DNA from: DASVVT01 sp036386415
Lineage (GTDB): Bacteria > Acidobacteriota > Blastocatellia > Pyrinomonadales > Pyrinomonadaceae
Length of the DNA: 64,000 nucleotides
Assembly: GCA_036386415.1 (NCBI GenBank)
Contig: DASVVT010000056.1
Coordinates: forward strand, 1 to 64,000
Direction: 5' to 3'
A program made the position numbers and the translations under genes. Of the stretch, positions 44,548 to 54,189 are shown piece after piece (position 1 is the stretch's first letter; each line of letters starts with the position of its first letter). The notes under the pieces are model-generated. The model did not search any database, was not told where the DNA came from, and was given only the letters and a program-made list of their open reading frames with translations.

Positions 44548-44701
44548 TATTTAGGGAAGAACTTTATTGTTCACTCAAACTTCCGCGCCAATGGCAAATC
44601 TAGCTCTAGGGAAGAACTTTATTTCTTATACTGAACATCAGGGCAGTCGAAAATAAAGGACTTAAGCCATCTTCTGGGAACGACTTTATTGTTCGTAAAC
44701 A
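44548..44701. repeat. Right end of element A: spaced 20-bp sites
   Basis: Three inverted copies of the 20-bp site lie at 44550 (TTTAGGGAAGAACTTTATTG), 44605 (TCTAGGGAAGAACTTTATTT) and 44672 (TTCTGGGAACGACTTTATTG), 55 and 67 bp apart. The end is marked by ACA at 44699-44701, exactly 30 bp from the start of the last site. The right end of element B has the same 30-bp spacing. TAAAGTTGT follows at 44702-44710. Confidence 0.72.
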
Positions 44702-44760
44702 TAAAGTTGTTGTTGAAGGACAATAAAGTTGGTCCCTAAATAATAAAGTTGGTCCCTAAA
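44702..44760. repeat. Left end of element B: packed 20-bp sites
   Basis: TAAAGTTGT (44702-44710), then TGTTGAAGGA at 44711, then CAATAAAGTTGGTCCCTAAA (44721-44740) and TAATAAAGTTGGTCCCTAAA (44741-44760). The layout repeats that at 32037: TGT plus 7 bases, then tandem AATAAAGTTG units. The unit end (GGTCCCTAAA) differs from element A's left end (CGTACTGAG) but matches the right-hand sites here. Confidence 0.72.
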
Positions 44761-45052
44761 TGCTCGATCAGTACCCCAGCCGGGTGCGCCTCCCCGGACG
44801 GCCCCTATCCAGAGATTCGTCACTAAGCGCCGCTCTCGGATAGCAACAGGCAGGTGAATTTGATTCGCCTGCACCTTTCTGAAGCAATCAAAAATTCTTG
44901 CCAAGAGCGCACAGAGGCTTTATGCTTCAGCCTTCCGAAGGCCCCGTTCGCTCGGACACCCCGGCTCTGTCACCCCGGCCTGCCGAGCATCTTCCAGGCC
45001 AGGGTCAGGTCCGCGTTCGTCTCGGCCTACGCCGCGATTGGAGCCTATATTA

Positions 45053-45270
45053 TGCAAACTAAGTTTTGTGACATTGTAATGAAAGGCGGGATTACGAGCG
45101 GTGTTGTGAGCTCGTCCCCATAGTCGAACTCTCGAAGAGGCTCAGCTTCAAAAATGTCGGCGGCACGTTCGCCGGGGCTATCGCCGCTGCCATCATATCC
45201 AGCAGAAATTACCATAGGCCACCAGCACCGGCGGCAGTCTTGCCGCCTTTGACACTCACATCCAGAACAG
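45053..45270 (+). pseudogene. Remnant of a patatin-like phospholipase
   Basis: The frame starting MQTKFCDIVMKGGITSGVV matches the start of a family of patatin-like proteins (C-D-I-V-M-K-G-G-I-T-S-G-V-V-Y-P). It is then broken: the next piece, in another frame, reads VELSKRLSFKNVGGTFAGAIAAAIIS, where GGTFAGA stands at the nucleophile elbow G-T-S-A-G with the Ser replaced by Phe. Everything after about 45270 is lost. It would have been a lipase effector linked to the genes that follow. Confidence 0.6.
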
Positions 45271-45280
45271 GAGGCTTCTA

Positions 45281-46021
45281 ATGTCCAGCAATAAGAGCGC
45301 AAGCAAAAAAAGGGCTTCGAGCGGCGATTCGGAGTTGAAAATCTGTTTTGATCGGGGCCTTCCACAGGAGTACAAACCACAGGTTTCGCGCGACCGCGCC
45401 CTCCTAGTTGAATCAACAATATGGCCGAAGGGTCATCGGGAGTTAAGATGTAAGTTCCTGGACGGCAGCGCGAAGCAGAAGAAGAAGGTTGAGGATAAGG
45501 CTCACCTTTGGGAGCTATTCGCCAACGTCAGGTTCAAGTTCGTAGCGTCCGGCGACGCGGAGATTCGCATCTCCTTCACCGCTGGTCAAGGCTCATGGTC
45601 AGCGCTCGGGACAGTAGCTCTATTGGAGAGCGAATACCCGAAAGATGAGCCAACGATGAATTTCGGCTGGCTTAAGGCAAATACCGAAGACGAAGAGTAC
45701 GAGCGCGTTGTGCTGCACGAGTTTGGACACGCTCTGGGTCTGGATCATGAGCACCAGAACCCGAACGCGGAATTGAAATGGAACATAGCTGAAGTCAAGC
45801 GCGTTTATAGCGGCCCTCCCAACCGCTGGTCATTCAAGGACATTGAAGTGAACATTCTCCAGAAGTATAGTCCGGCAGGAGTCAAGGCGACGAGATATGA
45901 TCCAGACTCAATTATGCTTTATATGTTCCCGGCTTCGCTCTTCCTGGAAGGTGAGGGGACTAAATTAAATTACAAGTTGTCACGTATGGACAAAGAGTTT
46001 ATCAGGAAAACGTACCCGTAG
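45281..46021 (+). CDS. Zinc metalloprotease (metzincin-like)
   Basis: A 246-residue protein with the extended zinc motif HEFGHALGLDHEH (H-E-x-x-H-x-x-G-x-x-H) near residue 149 and a later SIMLYMFP that fits the Met-turn of metzincins such as astacins and matrixins. The basic N-terminus (MSSNKSASKKRASSGDSELK) has no signal peptide, so the enzyme may act in the cytoplasm or be exported another way. AGGAGG precedes the ATG. It is followed 27 bp later by the uncharacterised gene at 46049 on the same strand. Confidence 0.88.
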   Translation: MSSNKSASKKRASSGDSELKICFDRGLPQEYKPQVSRDRALLVESTIWPKGHRELRCKFLDGSAKQKKKVEDKAHLWELFANVRFKFVASGDAEIRISFTAGQGSWSALGTVALLESEYPKDEPTMNFGWLKANTEDEEYERVVLHEFGHALGLDHEHQNPNAELKWNIAEVKRVYSGPPNRWSFKDIEVNILQKYSPAGVKATRYDPDSIMLYMFPASLFLEGEGTKLNYKLSRMDKEFIRKTYP

Positions 46022-46048
46022 TCGTGGCGTTAGCGAAAGACAGAAGAT

Positions 46049-47026
46049 ATGCTGAAAGTCAGGGTAGAAAAGGACGAGGTACGCATTGGCAGGCACTTGT
46101 CCATTACTTTTCAGCGGACGCTGCGAATTCCCGACGATGGAGAAACCTACCCGCTGCCGCCCACGCTCGGAAGATTTCCTATCTCTCGTGCCACAGACAA
46201 TGCAAGAAATGCCCCAAGACAGTGGCTTGAACATCAAGGGGTGTTCATTCCGATGTACCAGCGCGAGGCGCTCTGGATCGCATTCGACGGCGCTTCATGG
46301 AGACCCAATGCCGTGCAGGTGGCTGTCGGGAAAATCAATGCAATCTCCGGCGAAGCGTGGGATGAAAGATTGTCGTCCACTCCGCAAAACTATTTGGTTT
46401 GTCCCGATCAGCCTTGGCTGGATGGCATCAACGTAGGCGCAGGCGTCGTCCGGCAATTCGTTGCGATGCCGATGGGCATGGGATACTCAATCGAAGGGCA
46501 ATTGACGGGGCATGAAAAGTACGGAGGGATTCAGATACGCGTTTTCGAGCCTCGTCCAGGCCGATTTCCTGACCGTCCCCCGCACCATTCGAAAGAGCTT
46601 ATCTCCGCGATCAAGTCAGCCCGCCGGGCAGCTCCCGCCAGCATGGGCTTAGGAGCGGGCGGAAGGCTGCGACAGAAGATTTACCCGGACGAATACGGCT
46701 TCGATACGTGGGATCAAGAAAACTTCGGCTCAGTCTTCGTCCATATCTTGAATAGCGAGCACTATACGGAGTTGACGGGTCAAGCGCCACCGCCCACGCC
46801 AATCAGCGCCGGAACGTACACTGAGCACGGCTTTCCGTGGTTTGAGCTTTACGACGAGGAGAAAGGTGATGTTGCTGCAAGCAAGAGGCTGACAAAAATT
46901 TGTTCTATCCGCGAGAAAGATGAGAAGGGCGCAGACCCGCTCGACAACGAAGGCTTTAGCATCTCACAGGGTCGAGTCGAAAAAATCAGGTTGCCCGCGA
47001 AACGCCGCAAGCCGCCAGCCCGTTAA
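46049..47026 (+). CDS. Uncharacterised protein paired with the metalloprotease
   Basis: A 325-residue soluble protein. Its N-terminal part has the look of a conserved family I have seen in unannotated form: ISFQRTLRIPDDGETYPLPPTLGRFP, GVFIPMYQREALWIAFD, YLVCPDQPWLDGINVG, FVAMPMGMGYSIEGQLTG. The C-terminal 150 residues are less conserved and Lys/Glu rich. No catalytic motif recognised. The pairing with the protease suggests substrate, inhibitor or cofactor. Convergent with the CHAT operon, 42 bp apart at the stops. Confidence 0.6.
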   Translation: MLKVRVEKDEVRIGRHLSITFQRTLRIPDDGETYPLPPTLGRFPISRATDNARNAPRQWLEHQGVFIPMYQREALWIAFDGASWRPNAVQVAVGKINAISGEAWDERLSSTPQNYLVCPDQPWLDGINVGAGVVRQFVAMPMGMGYSIEGQLTGHEKYGGIQIRVFEPRPGRFPDRPPHHSKELISAIKSARRAAPASMGLGAGGRLRQKIYPDEYGFDTWDQENFGSVFVHILNSEHYTELTGQAPPPTPISAGTYTEHGFPWFELYDEEKGDVAASKRLTKICSIREKDEKGADPLDNEGFSISQGRVEKIRLPAKRRKPPAR

Positions 47027-47067
47027 CTTATTCGCGGCCAAATGCGCGTCTCTGGTTTTCCAAAGAC

Positions 47068-48306
47068 TTAGCTAAGCGATCTCCATTTTGAAGAGGGCAT
47101 CCTCTTTCCGGCAACCGAATTACTTTGATAGCTGAGCCTGATGTTCCTGGGGGCGTAAAGAGAATATAACAACCCCACAGGATTATTTTTCTTCAAAAGG
47201 TTCCGCCGCGTTAGCAGCATGCTCTCTCCGACGAATTTTCCGGCCAGCAGGTGCTTATAAAGCTCCTGCGTAAACTGAGCGGCAAGGACATCCGGCACGG
47301 GAGATTCGGCAGCGATGACCCCACGCGCCCCTTTACTGATAAATTCTTTGGCAAAGAACCACGAGTCCAGCGGGTCTATCTTGCCCATTTCGCACGCATT
47401 CAAAATGACCAGCGGGTAGTCTTTAAGAGTTATCTTGGAGTTTTTCAACTCAAACAAATCAACGCAAAATCCTTTGGTGACTCTGAAAGATGAGTCAGTC
47501 TGGGGATTCTTTTTATAAGAAGCGTGACACGCGAAGTGGGTGATGTTGAACATGTCGTCCCAGAAGTTCCAGAACTTCTCCATCTCAGCGTCCTTGTTAA
47601 TATAGGCCGGATCAAGTTCTGGCATCGGGAATAAATCTATCTTGCCCGCTTTTTTTAAGTTCTCGAAGAAAGGAATCTCTTTCTTGGTCACGTGCAGCAA
47701 TTGATTATCTGTAATCAGCCCGAGGCTCGGTCTTGACGACACGTGAATAGTATTGGAGACGCCTGACGCCGGGCGATAACGCTGGTTAATCATGCGGGAA
47801 ATGTCGTGCTTCATCCCCCAAAAGTTTCCCATCAATTCGTCCTCATCCAGACTTTTCAATCGCTCCTCGTCAACATCGTCGCTGTAGAGCAATTCCCAGG
47901 GCAGGGTGAAATCCTCAGCGGTGATTTTAATCCTAGTCTGCTTGCTAACGCTTAAGAGATGCCTTAGCCTTTCCCGCACCACTTTATTTTCAAAAGCCAG
48001 AGTAAAAGTTTTGTGGCCTGCCTTTGCCAGACTGATGAGGAGGTTTCGCCAGTCTTCGGCGGAATACTTTTTTCTATTTACCGAGTTGCGAATGAAAAAG
48101 AGCGCTTGTTCCCGGAGGTCCCTGCTGATGTCTGCGAGAGCAGGTATCGAGATGTCGAGTCTTTCACGGTCGTAATCGGTGCCTTCCCCCTCCATATCCA
48201 GGTCGAACCGTTGACCGACCGTGAAAAAGCGCAGGGTTAGATCCACCGGGTCGTCGCGGTAATTTGAATACTTTAACGGGTTAACTTGCTCCCATGACTT
48301 ACTCAT
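47068..48306 (-). CDS. CHAT-domain protease
   Basis: A 412-residue protein. The C-terminal CHAT (caspase HetF-associated with TPRs) domain has the His of THFACHASYK and the Cys of VILNACEMGKIDPLDSWFF, the catalytic dyad, plus ARGVIAAESPVPD and ELYKHLL typical of the family. The N-terminal half (YSNYRDDPVDLTLRFFTVGQRF...) is an uncharacterised sensor or adaptor part, with DFTLPWELLYSDD just before CHAT, a motif often found there. The ATG at 48306 has GGAGG 8 bp before it. Last gene of a four-gene operon headed by the hybrid kinase. Confidence 0.88.
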   Translation of the reverse strand: MSKSWEQVNPLKYSNYRDDPVDLTLRFFTVGQRFDLDMEGEGTDYDRERLDISIPALADISRDLREQALFFIRNSVNRKKYSAEDWRNLLISLAKAGHKTFTLAFENKVVRERLRHLLSVSKQTRIKITAEDFTLPWELLYSDDVDEERLKSLDEDELMGNFWGMKHDISRMINQRYRPASGVSNTIHVSSRPSLGLITDNQLLHVTKKEIPFFENLKKAGKIDLFPMPELDPAYINKDAEMEKFWNFWDDMFNITHFACHASYKKNPQTDSSFRVTKGFCVDLFELKNSKITLKDYPLVILNACEMGKIDPLDSWFFAKEFISKGARGVIAAESPVPDVLAAQFTQELYKHLLAGKFVGESMLLTRRNLLKKNNPVGLLYSLYAPRNIRLSYQSNSVAGKRMPSSKWRSLS

Positions 48307-48349
48307 TATTTTCACCTCCCCGCTTAGACTTTGGGGTCAATACAGAAAC

Positions 48350-49594
48350 TTACTTTTCCTCAACCGTCACTTCAAAGCGAATGGTTGTCAGCCAGTGCCA
48401 TTGGTACAGAAACTCCACCCTGATAACTTTGTCACCCCTCGTTAGCGGCTTGAGCTTGAACTCCGCCAGCGGAGACTTCTCGTTGGGCTTGAAGACAAAG
48501 CGCCGCCTCCAATTCGGCATGATCTCCATTTCCTCCGCATGGACGACAAGCTCGAACTCAACCTCCTGCTCGTCGCTCGGAATACTGATGCCTTGCCCCT
48601 CAAACCCTTGCGGCAATTCGTTTAAGACCCCCGCTTGGAGGAGATATTCCTCGCCGACATAAAAGGGCTCGCCGGGATCATAATCTTTGATGCGCGCGAC
48701 CGCATAAGCCTCGACCGAAGGCTCATCAATCACTGAGTCGCCCGTCTCAGCCCCTTTATCGAAAGATGTGTCTAAGGATGCTTCCCCGGCGCGGAAGAAC
48801 TCATTTAATAAATGCTTGACCTGCTTGGTCAGAACGTCGCCACCCCGCCTGGTCAGAGCGACGCTGCTTGGCAGCGGGACATGTCCTCTTAAAACAGGCT
48901 GGATATTACGCTTACAGTGTATGACATCGTATCCTTTAAGCTGCTCCTCCATCGTTCTCTTGAGCGTGTCGAGAATTTCGACTTTACGCGCGACTTGAGG
49001 CGAAAGGTGATAACCAAGCGCCGGGTCGTCAGGCTTCGTACCAATAATCTCCTGCTCAGGCAGGTCGAAAAACTTGCTTAATTCTCTTACCTGACTATAG
49101 AGTCTCTCGTTGATTCGCCCGACGGCGAGATCAATCAGCACAGGAAGCTCCCTGGAAGGAAACGGGAGGATATCTTTCAGCTTCAACAAAACTTCCAATT
49201 CGGCGGCTCCGCCGCGTTCGCCCATCCACCAGAGGTGTTGCTTTATCTCCTGCTCGTCCGGGAAGTCGAAGAGCTTCATCTTCCTGCCAACGGCTTCACA
49301 CCTCTCCAGCAAATGCCGCCAGCCGGAGGTGACATTGGAGAAACCGGGCGTGCCCGCCGTCCTCCCCAGATTAATTACGTTGAAGATGTAGCCGCTGAGC
49401 GCATTTGCCACTGACATCCCTTGATTGGCTCGCGCATAAAGAGTTGCCTCTTTGAAGTTAGTAATCTCTCTGACCGTGCGCCTGAATTCAGGTTTCTTGT
49501 CAGCACGAATATGCTTAACGGTCTTCTTTGATAACTCAACAGCTTCTTCTTTCAGGCTTTTGAAGTCCTGCACCATTTGCGGATATGCGCCCAT
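48350..49594 (-). CDS. Unknown protein between receiver and CHAT genes
   Basis: 415 residues, not recognised. The N-terminal half is helical (FKSLKEEAVELSKKTVKHIRADKK...). The C-terminal part from about 280 is beta-rich (VEAYAVARIKDYDPGEPFYVGEEYLLQAGV, VEFELVVHAEEMEIMPNWRRRFVFKPNEKSP). It ends in a strand pair (EFLYQWHWLTTIRFEVTVE) like the binding domains seen beside CHAT and related effector proteins. The start is ATG at 49594 with AGAGGAG upstream. It lies 43 bp before CHAT and 10 bp after the receiver gene. It may pass the signal from receiver to protease. Confidence 0.7.
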   Translation of the reverse strand: MGAYPQMVQDFKSLKEEAVELSKKTVKHIRADKKPEFRRTVREITNFKEATLYARANQGMSVANALSGYIFNVINLGRTAGTPGFSNVTSGWRHLLERCEAVGRKMKLFDFPDEQEIKQHLWWMGERGGAAELEVLLKLKDILPFPSRELPVLIDLAVGRINERLYSQVRELSKFFDLPEQEIIGTKPDDPALGYHLSPQVARKVEILDTLKRTMEEQLKGYDVIHCKRNIQPVLRGHVPLPSSVALTRRGGDVLTKQVKHLLNEFFRAGEASLDTSFDKGAETGDSVIDEPSVEAYAVARIKDYDPGEPFYVGEEYLLQAGVLNELPQGFEGQGISIPSDEQEVEFELVVHAEEMEIMPNWRRRFVFKPNEKSPLAEFKLKPLTRGDKVIRVEFLYQWHWLTTIRFEVTVEEK

Positions 49595-49606
49595 CACTTA
49601 CTCCTC

Positions 49607-50014
49607 TCACTGAGCAGAGGGATCTAGAATCGTCTTTATCTTGTCGGCTAACTGGTAAGGGAGGTAATCGAATTTATTCATTACCCAGCAGCGCGATTGT
49701 TTCTCGAAGAACTCCTTCACGTTCTTATCCGAGATATTTGTGAACACCACTACCGGCAAATCCGGAAATCTTTGCCTCACCTTCTCAAAGAATAAAAGGC
49801 CGGTCCTCATACCGCCCTCATCTGGCATGCCAATCAAGTCCGAGGACGGCATCATCACATCCAAAATGAGAAGTTGAACGCTGGGGCCTTCCTCATCTAG
49901 AACAGCCCAAGCCTCGTCCAGTTTCCGCTTCAGCACCACATTGTAATTCTCAAGCTCTAGCTCATCGCGATAGCTGCTTGTAAATACCGGCTCATCATCA
50001 ACGAACAATATCAT
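49607..50014 (-). CDS. Single-domain response regulator
   Basis: A 135-residue CheY-like receiver alone, without output domain. The acidic pair is in ILFVDDEP, the phospho-acceptor Asp in LLILDVMMP, Thr/Ser in VVVFTNIS and the conserved Lys in VMNKFDY. The stop of the kinase gene overlaps the ATG (ATGA), so they are translationally coupled and should be cognate. It would signal by protein contact. Confidence 0.9.
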   Translation of the reverse strand: MILFVDDEPVFTSSYRDELELENYNVVLKRKLDEAWAVLDEEGPSVQLLILDVMMPSSDLIGMPDEGGMRTGLLFFEKVRQRFPDLPVVVFTNISDKNVKEFFEKQSRCWVMNKFDYLPYQLADKIKTILDPSAQ

Positions 50015-53000
50015 TTCGAGTTCCCTCTCAAACTTTTCGGTAACACTACATGAAATTCTGTGGGCTTTCTATTGTTTGCCAGAATTAAATCGCCCTTCAT
50101 TCCTCTCATGATTTCACGCGCCAGGGTGAGGCCGAGACCTGACCCTGTGACATCTATTTTTCTCGCCTCCTGAGTGCGAAACCCGCGCTCGAACACTTTC
50201 TCCTCAAGTCCTTTTTCAATACCGATGCCCCAATCCTTGAACACAATGATGTAGCTGGATGGAGTTTGCTCGGTCAGAATCCTGATCGTGAATAGATTCG
50301 GATTGTCTTCGGAATATTTGATCGAATTCATAAGCAAGTTGAAAACCACCTGATTGAGCCGCGGCTTATCAACGATTAATTCTCCAATTTTGGTAATGTC
50401 GCTCTGGTGGTACTCAACTTTGTTGAAGTCCAGACCGTAGTCAATGATGAGGGGACGGAGTTGTTTGACTGTCTTGATAACGATGTCCCTCATCACCAAC
50501 GTCGGTTCCGGCTCGCGCGCCGGGGGCACTCCGGTCAGGATGTATTGCAATTCATTCACCTGATTAAAAATCATCGCGCAATCCATTTCGATGTCCTGAA
50601 ATTTGCGCTCGATCATCTCAGCGGGAAGCTTGTTGATGCGCCGTTGGAGGAAGTTACTGTTGCCGATGATGCCGACGGTGGGAGCCCTGAACTCGTGGCA
50701 GATGATTTGGATGCGTTCCCTGTCCCTGTTCTCCAGGGCATGCACCGCGTAGTTGAGAAAGCCCTGGAGAATCTGCACATCCTGTTCGTAAATATATTTT
50801 CGGTACTTAGTTTTCCTGTACCCCGCTTCGACGGTGCCGATGACGCGGTCGTCCGCCGGGTTGATCATGGGTATGAAGACCCTCACCATGTCTCTGTGGC
50901 CGAACCGCTTGTAAATTTTCTCATCGAAACGGTCATCCTTTTCGCCCGGCACTTCAATCGTTTTTTCTCTGTAGATGTAAGCCTGTATGTCTTTATCGTT
51001 GAGCGAGTGATTCGCCAGCGCCTTAAAATCTTCCTTCTCTTCTTCAGGAATGCCGGTGATATATTCCGTCCTGATGCAATTCAGTTCTGGGATGACGAGC
51101 GAGACGTTGACGTAGTCAAAGCCCAGGGTTTCTTTAATCCCGTCCGTGACCTTCCTGATGGTTTCATCGAAGCTCTTGCCGACGATCTCCGTCTCAATGT
51201 CTGTTAACTCTCGCAGCTTGCGGTCGAGATCAAGTCTCTCGATCATAATCGCCGCCATACGGGCCAGAGCCTCCAGGCTCTCTTGATCGGCCTCATAGAA
51301 GGCGCCGCGGGCTGGACTCTCCACGTTGATGACGCCGATGGGCTTCGTCCGGGATTCGACCTTGGTGCCGACCCTCGCTTCCGCATTTTTGATGACTATC
51401 GGAACCGCCAGTTCGGAAACCGTGTCAGCCCAATATTCAGCGTAGGTGTTTCGCCATTTCTCAACCGAGACATCCTCGACGAGAATCGAAGTCTCTAACT
51501 CAAGCGCCTTACCCGTAATTCCCGCCCCCATCATAATTGGCTCCCGGGTATCCGGCTCACCCCGGATGACATCGAAATCCAGCGTGCCTAGAACCGGATC
51601 GAGATGGCTGATCCAGCCCCTGTTTGAGCGAACCAACTCCAGTGCGCTGTCCAGAGCCATTTCAAACAACTTATCCACCTTATTGGTTTCGGCCATCCGC
51701 CGGGTGATTTTGCCAAGCTCTTGCAGCCTCGTTCTGGCTCTGACGTTGCCGATGGCGATGGAGGCTTGTATGACCCAGCTTCCGAACAATTTTTGATGCC
51801 AGCCCGTAAACGTCCTCTTCTGCTTATAAGAGTAGACTTCGAGAATCCCGATTACCCGGTTTTTGACGACCAGCGGCATGGCTAGCATGGATTTCCAGTC
51901 AAGATGGTCTAACTGGTCGCGGTACGGGTGACCTTCATCCCTGGCAGCATCTTCTAGGAAGAGCGGCGTTGTTCTCCGCAGGAATTCTCCGATCACATCC
52001 ACGGCCCCCTTCTCTGTCTCTTTCTTTTTCTGACTAATGAATAGAGTCTGGGGGTTGACCGTCTGCCCTTCGGGCGTGACCATGCCGCGGATGGCAAAGC
52101 CATTTCTGTTCTTATCAATTATCCAGACGACTGACACTGGCTCCCACATCAGGTCGCGCGTCAACTCGGCGAGCCGTTGGCACAATGCATCTAGGGAATC
52201 TACCTCGTGACTGGCTTGCGCCAGCTTCAGGAGATTGTCCGTCAGATTGGTCCGCCCAATAGCGTTCAAGAGGCTGTCAGCGATACCTTCTAAAAGCTCT
52301 TGCTCATCCCGCCCGAAAGCCCCCACTTGGCCGCTACCGACGCTGATCGTGCCGATGACGGCCTCGCCAGATTTGAGTGGCACACAAAGAAGAGAGGAGA
52401 CATAGGAGACATGGCCCATATCAGAGCATTCAGGGTCGTTCAAAGTATCGTTACAGGTGCGCGACTCACCTTCCTGCGCGACGATCCCGATAAGCCCTTC
52501 GCCGACTTTGAAATCTTGTATCCCGTCCGAGCTGGCCTGCGGAGGTTCTTCGTACCGGCTCCTCAACTCCAAAATATCATTCGACTTGTTCCAGAGATGG
52601 AGGAAGCATGTGTCTGCGCCCAGGGCTGTCGCACACTGCTGCGTGATGAGATTTAGAACGTCGCCAAGTTGCTCTCCTCCAGGAATCTTGTCGTCGCCGT
52701 TGAAGTTACCGACAGCCCTCTGCACCTCCTCGATAATTTTTTCTCGCTTCCGCAACTGTCGGATTATTTCCAACATCTCCGTTTTGCGTAACAAGTCCGT
52801 CTTCTGAATAGAGAGAGCTGCCTGGTTTGCAAAGGATTCGAAGAATTCCTTCTCCCGTTTCTTGAAGTCGCGCACGTAGTCCGTGTAAACATCAATCATC
52901 CCGATCAGATCATTTTCACTCCACATCGGCACGGTTAGTAATGAGTGCCAGCCTCTCCGGCTTGCCTCCGTGTCGTGCCTAAAGTATTCCGGGCTGGATG

Positions 53001-53823
53001 TTCCCACGTCTTTCAGATAGCTTACTCTCCCTCTTGCCAAATGTTTTCTGATGCCTGGATCATCGCGGTTGAGTTCGATCTTACGGTAGTCTCCGTCCAC
53101 GTTCTCCGTGGCAGCGATGATCTGTAGCCTGTTCTCTTCCTTATTTAATTTCCACACGATGCAAACCGGAACTCTGAGAAGTTCCGCGGCTTTGACCGGA
53201 ACCTGGTTCAGAAACTCTTCCGGCGGCTCTGAGAGGAGGCTGTGTGAGAGGTCACTGAGGATGCGTAGAGAGTGATCCAATATCTGAAGGTAATCGAAAC
53301 GCTCGATAGTGAGTAGCGCTTGGTGGCTAAAAATTTTAGCCAGTTTCCGGTCATCTTCTGTGAACTCGACGTTTTTTGACGAGAAGTGAGTGAAGTAGCC
53401 TATGAATCCGTCTTCTTCCGAAACTAATGGCTCGCTTAATAAAGAGTTGAAATCGTACTTCTTCGCTATCTTCGGGTTAACAATGCCCTGGCCGTCTTCC
53501 TGTAGGTTGTATCTTTCTCCCCCCTCACCCTCCGAGAGTAGTTCGGCGTTTAGGAAGTATCCCTTCTCGGAAGCCCCCATCTTGATTTTCCGGTTCAACA
53601 AAAAGTTCTCAAGCTTGTCATCCAGACCAGCACAGGCAGCGTGGGTGAGCGTTTTATTCTTCCCATCTACGAAAACTAAAGTGCAGACCCTGGAACCCAG
53701 AGCCTCTTTCGCAAGCCTCGCTATCCCTTTCAAAGCCTCCGCCCGGCTTTTACTCAGAAGGGGAATTTGACTCAGTTCATTAATCGTGCCAATTAAATCG
53801 AAGGTGGCGCTCTCGTCGATCAT
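50011..53823 (-). CDS. Soluble hexa-GAF histidine kinase
   Basis: 1270 residues without membrane helices. About six GAF domains in tandem (near 15-160, 190-340, 370-530, 550-700, 720-880, 890-1030; each with a strand/helix pattern such as SLLTVPMWSENDLIGMIDVY or SMLAMPLVVKNRVIGILEVY). The H-box ICHEFRAPTVGIIGN follows with the phosphorylated His. The HATPase domain has N box QVVFNLLMNSIKYSE, G1 DWGIGI and G2 GSGLGLTLAREI. A multi-input cytoplasmic sensor. The start at 53823 has GGAGG 12 bp upstream; an ATG at 53847 has none. First gene of the operon. Confidence 0.9.
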   Translation of the reverse strand: MIDESATFDLIGTINELSQIPLLSKSRAEALKGIARLAKEALGSRVCTLVFVDGKNKTLTHAACAGLDDKLENFLLNRKIKMGASEKGYFLNAELLSEGEGGERYNLQEDGQGIVNPKIAKKYDFNSLLSEPLVSEEDGFIGYFTHFSSKNVEFTEDDRKLAKIFSHQALLTIERFDYLQILDHSLRILSDLSHSLLSEPPEEFLNQVPVKAAELLRVPVCIVWKLNKEENRLQIIAATENVDGDYRKIELNRDDPGIRKHLARGRVSYLKDVGTSSPEYFRHDTEASRRGWHSLLTVPMWSENDLIGMIDVYTDYVRDFKKREKEFFESFANQAALSIQKTDLLRKTEMLEIIRQLRKREKIIEEVQRAVGNFNGDDKIPGGEQLGDVLNLITQQCATALGADTCFLHLWNKSNDILELRSRYEEPPQASSDGIQDFKVGEGLIGIVAQEGESRTCNDTLNDPECSDMGHVSYVSSLLCVPLKSGEAVIGTISVGSGQVGAFGRDEQELLEGIADSLLNAIGRTNLTDNLLKLAQASHEVDSLDALCQRLAELTRDLMWEPVSVVWIIDKNRNGFAIRGMVTPEGQTVNPQTLFISQKKKETEKGAVDVIGEFLRRTTPLFLEDAARDEGHPYRDQLDHLDWKSMLAMPLVVKNRVIGILEVYSYKQKRTFTGWHQKLFGSWVIQASIAIGNVRARTRLQELGKITRRMAETNKVDKLFEMALDSALELVRSNRGWISHLDPVLGTLDFDVIRGEPDTREPIMMGAGITGKALELETSILVEDVSVEKWRNTYAEYWADTVSELAVPIVIKNAEARVGTKVESRTKPIGVINVESPARGAFYEADQESLEALARMAAIMIERLDLDRKLRELTDIETEIVGKSFDETIRKVTDGIKETLGFDYVNVSLVIPELNCIRTEYITGIPEEEKEDFKALANHSLNDKDIQAYIYREKTIEVPGEKDDRFDEKIYKRFGHRDMVRVFIPMINPADDRVIGTVEAGYRKTKYRKYIYEQDVQILQGFLNYAVHALENRDRERIQIICHEFRAPTVGIIGNSNFLQRRINKLPAEMIERKFQDIEMDCAMIFNQVNELQYILTGVPPAREPEPTLVMRDIVIKTVKQLRPLIIDYGLDFNKVEYHQSDITKIGELIVDKPRLNQVVFNLLMNSIKYSEDNPNLFTIRILTEQTPSSYIIVFKDWGIGIEKGLEEKVFERGFRTQEARKIDVTGSGLGLTLAREIMRGMKGDLILANNRKPTEFHVVLPKSLRGNSK

Positions 53824-54189
53824 GATTTCATGATTCCTCCGCATCATATGCTAGGCCGGCAAATGTAGTGTCTAAATATGTACTTAACATTTGAACGATG
53901 GCTAAAAGGTATCAAATCTTTAAACCGAACATAAGTGATTATGAGAATCTACCAAAGCAGTTAGCTTAATTATTCAAAGGTCACGATATTACCGTCGATT
54001 TAATAGACTGGTTCCACGGTAATAGTTGGCATGTGCTCTATCCCACGTCCTGTTAGTCGAAGGGTTGTTGTGAGACTAACGTGGGAAATCCTTAATACGA
54101 ATTTGATGTCTATGATGAAGACATCGCACCAAATCCATGAACGTTTTTTACAGTAAACCTTTTACGAATCGCTGTCAAGATTGAACTCA

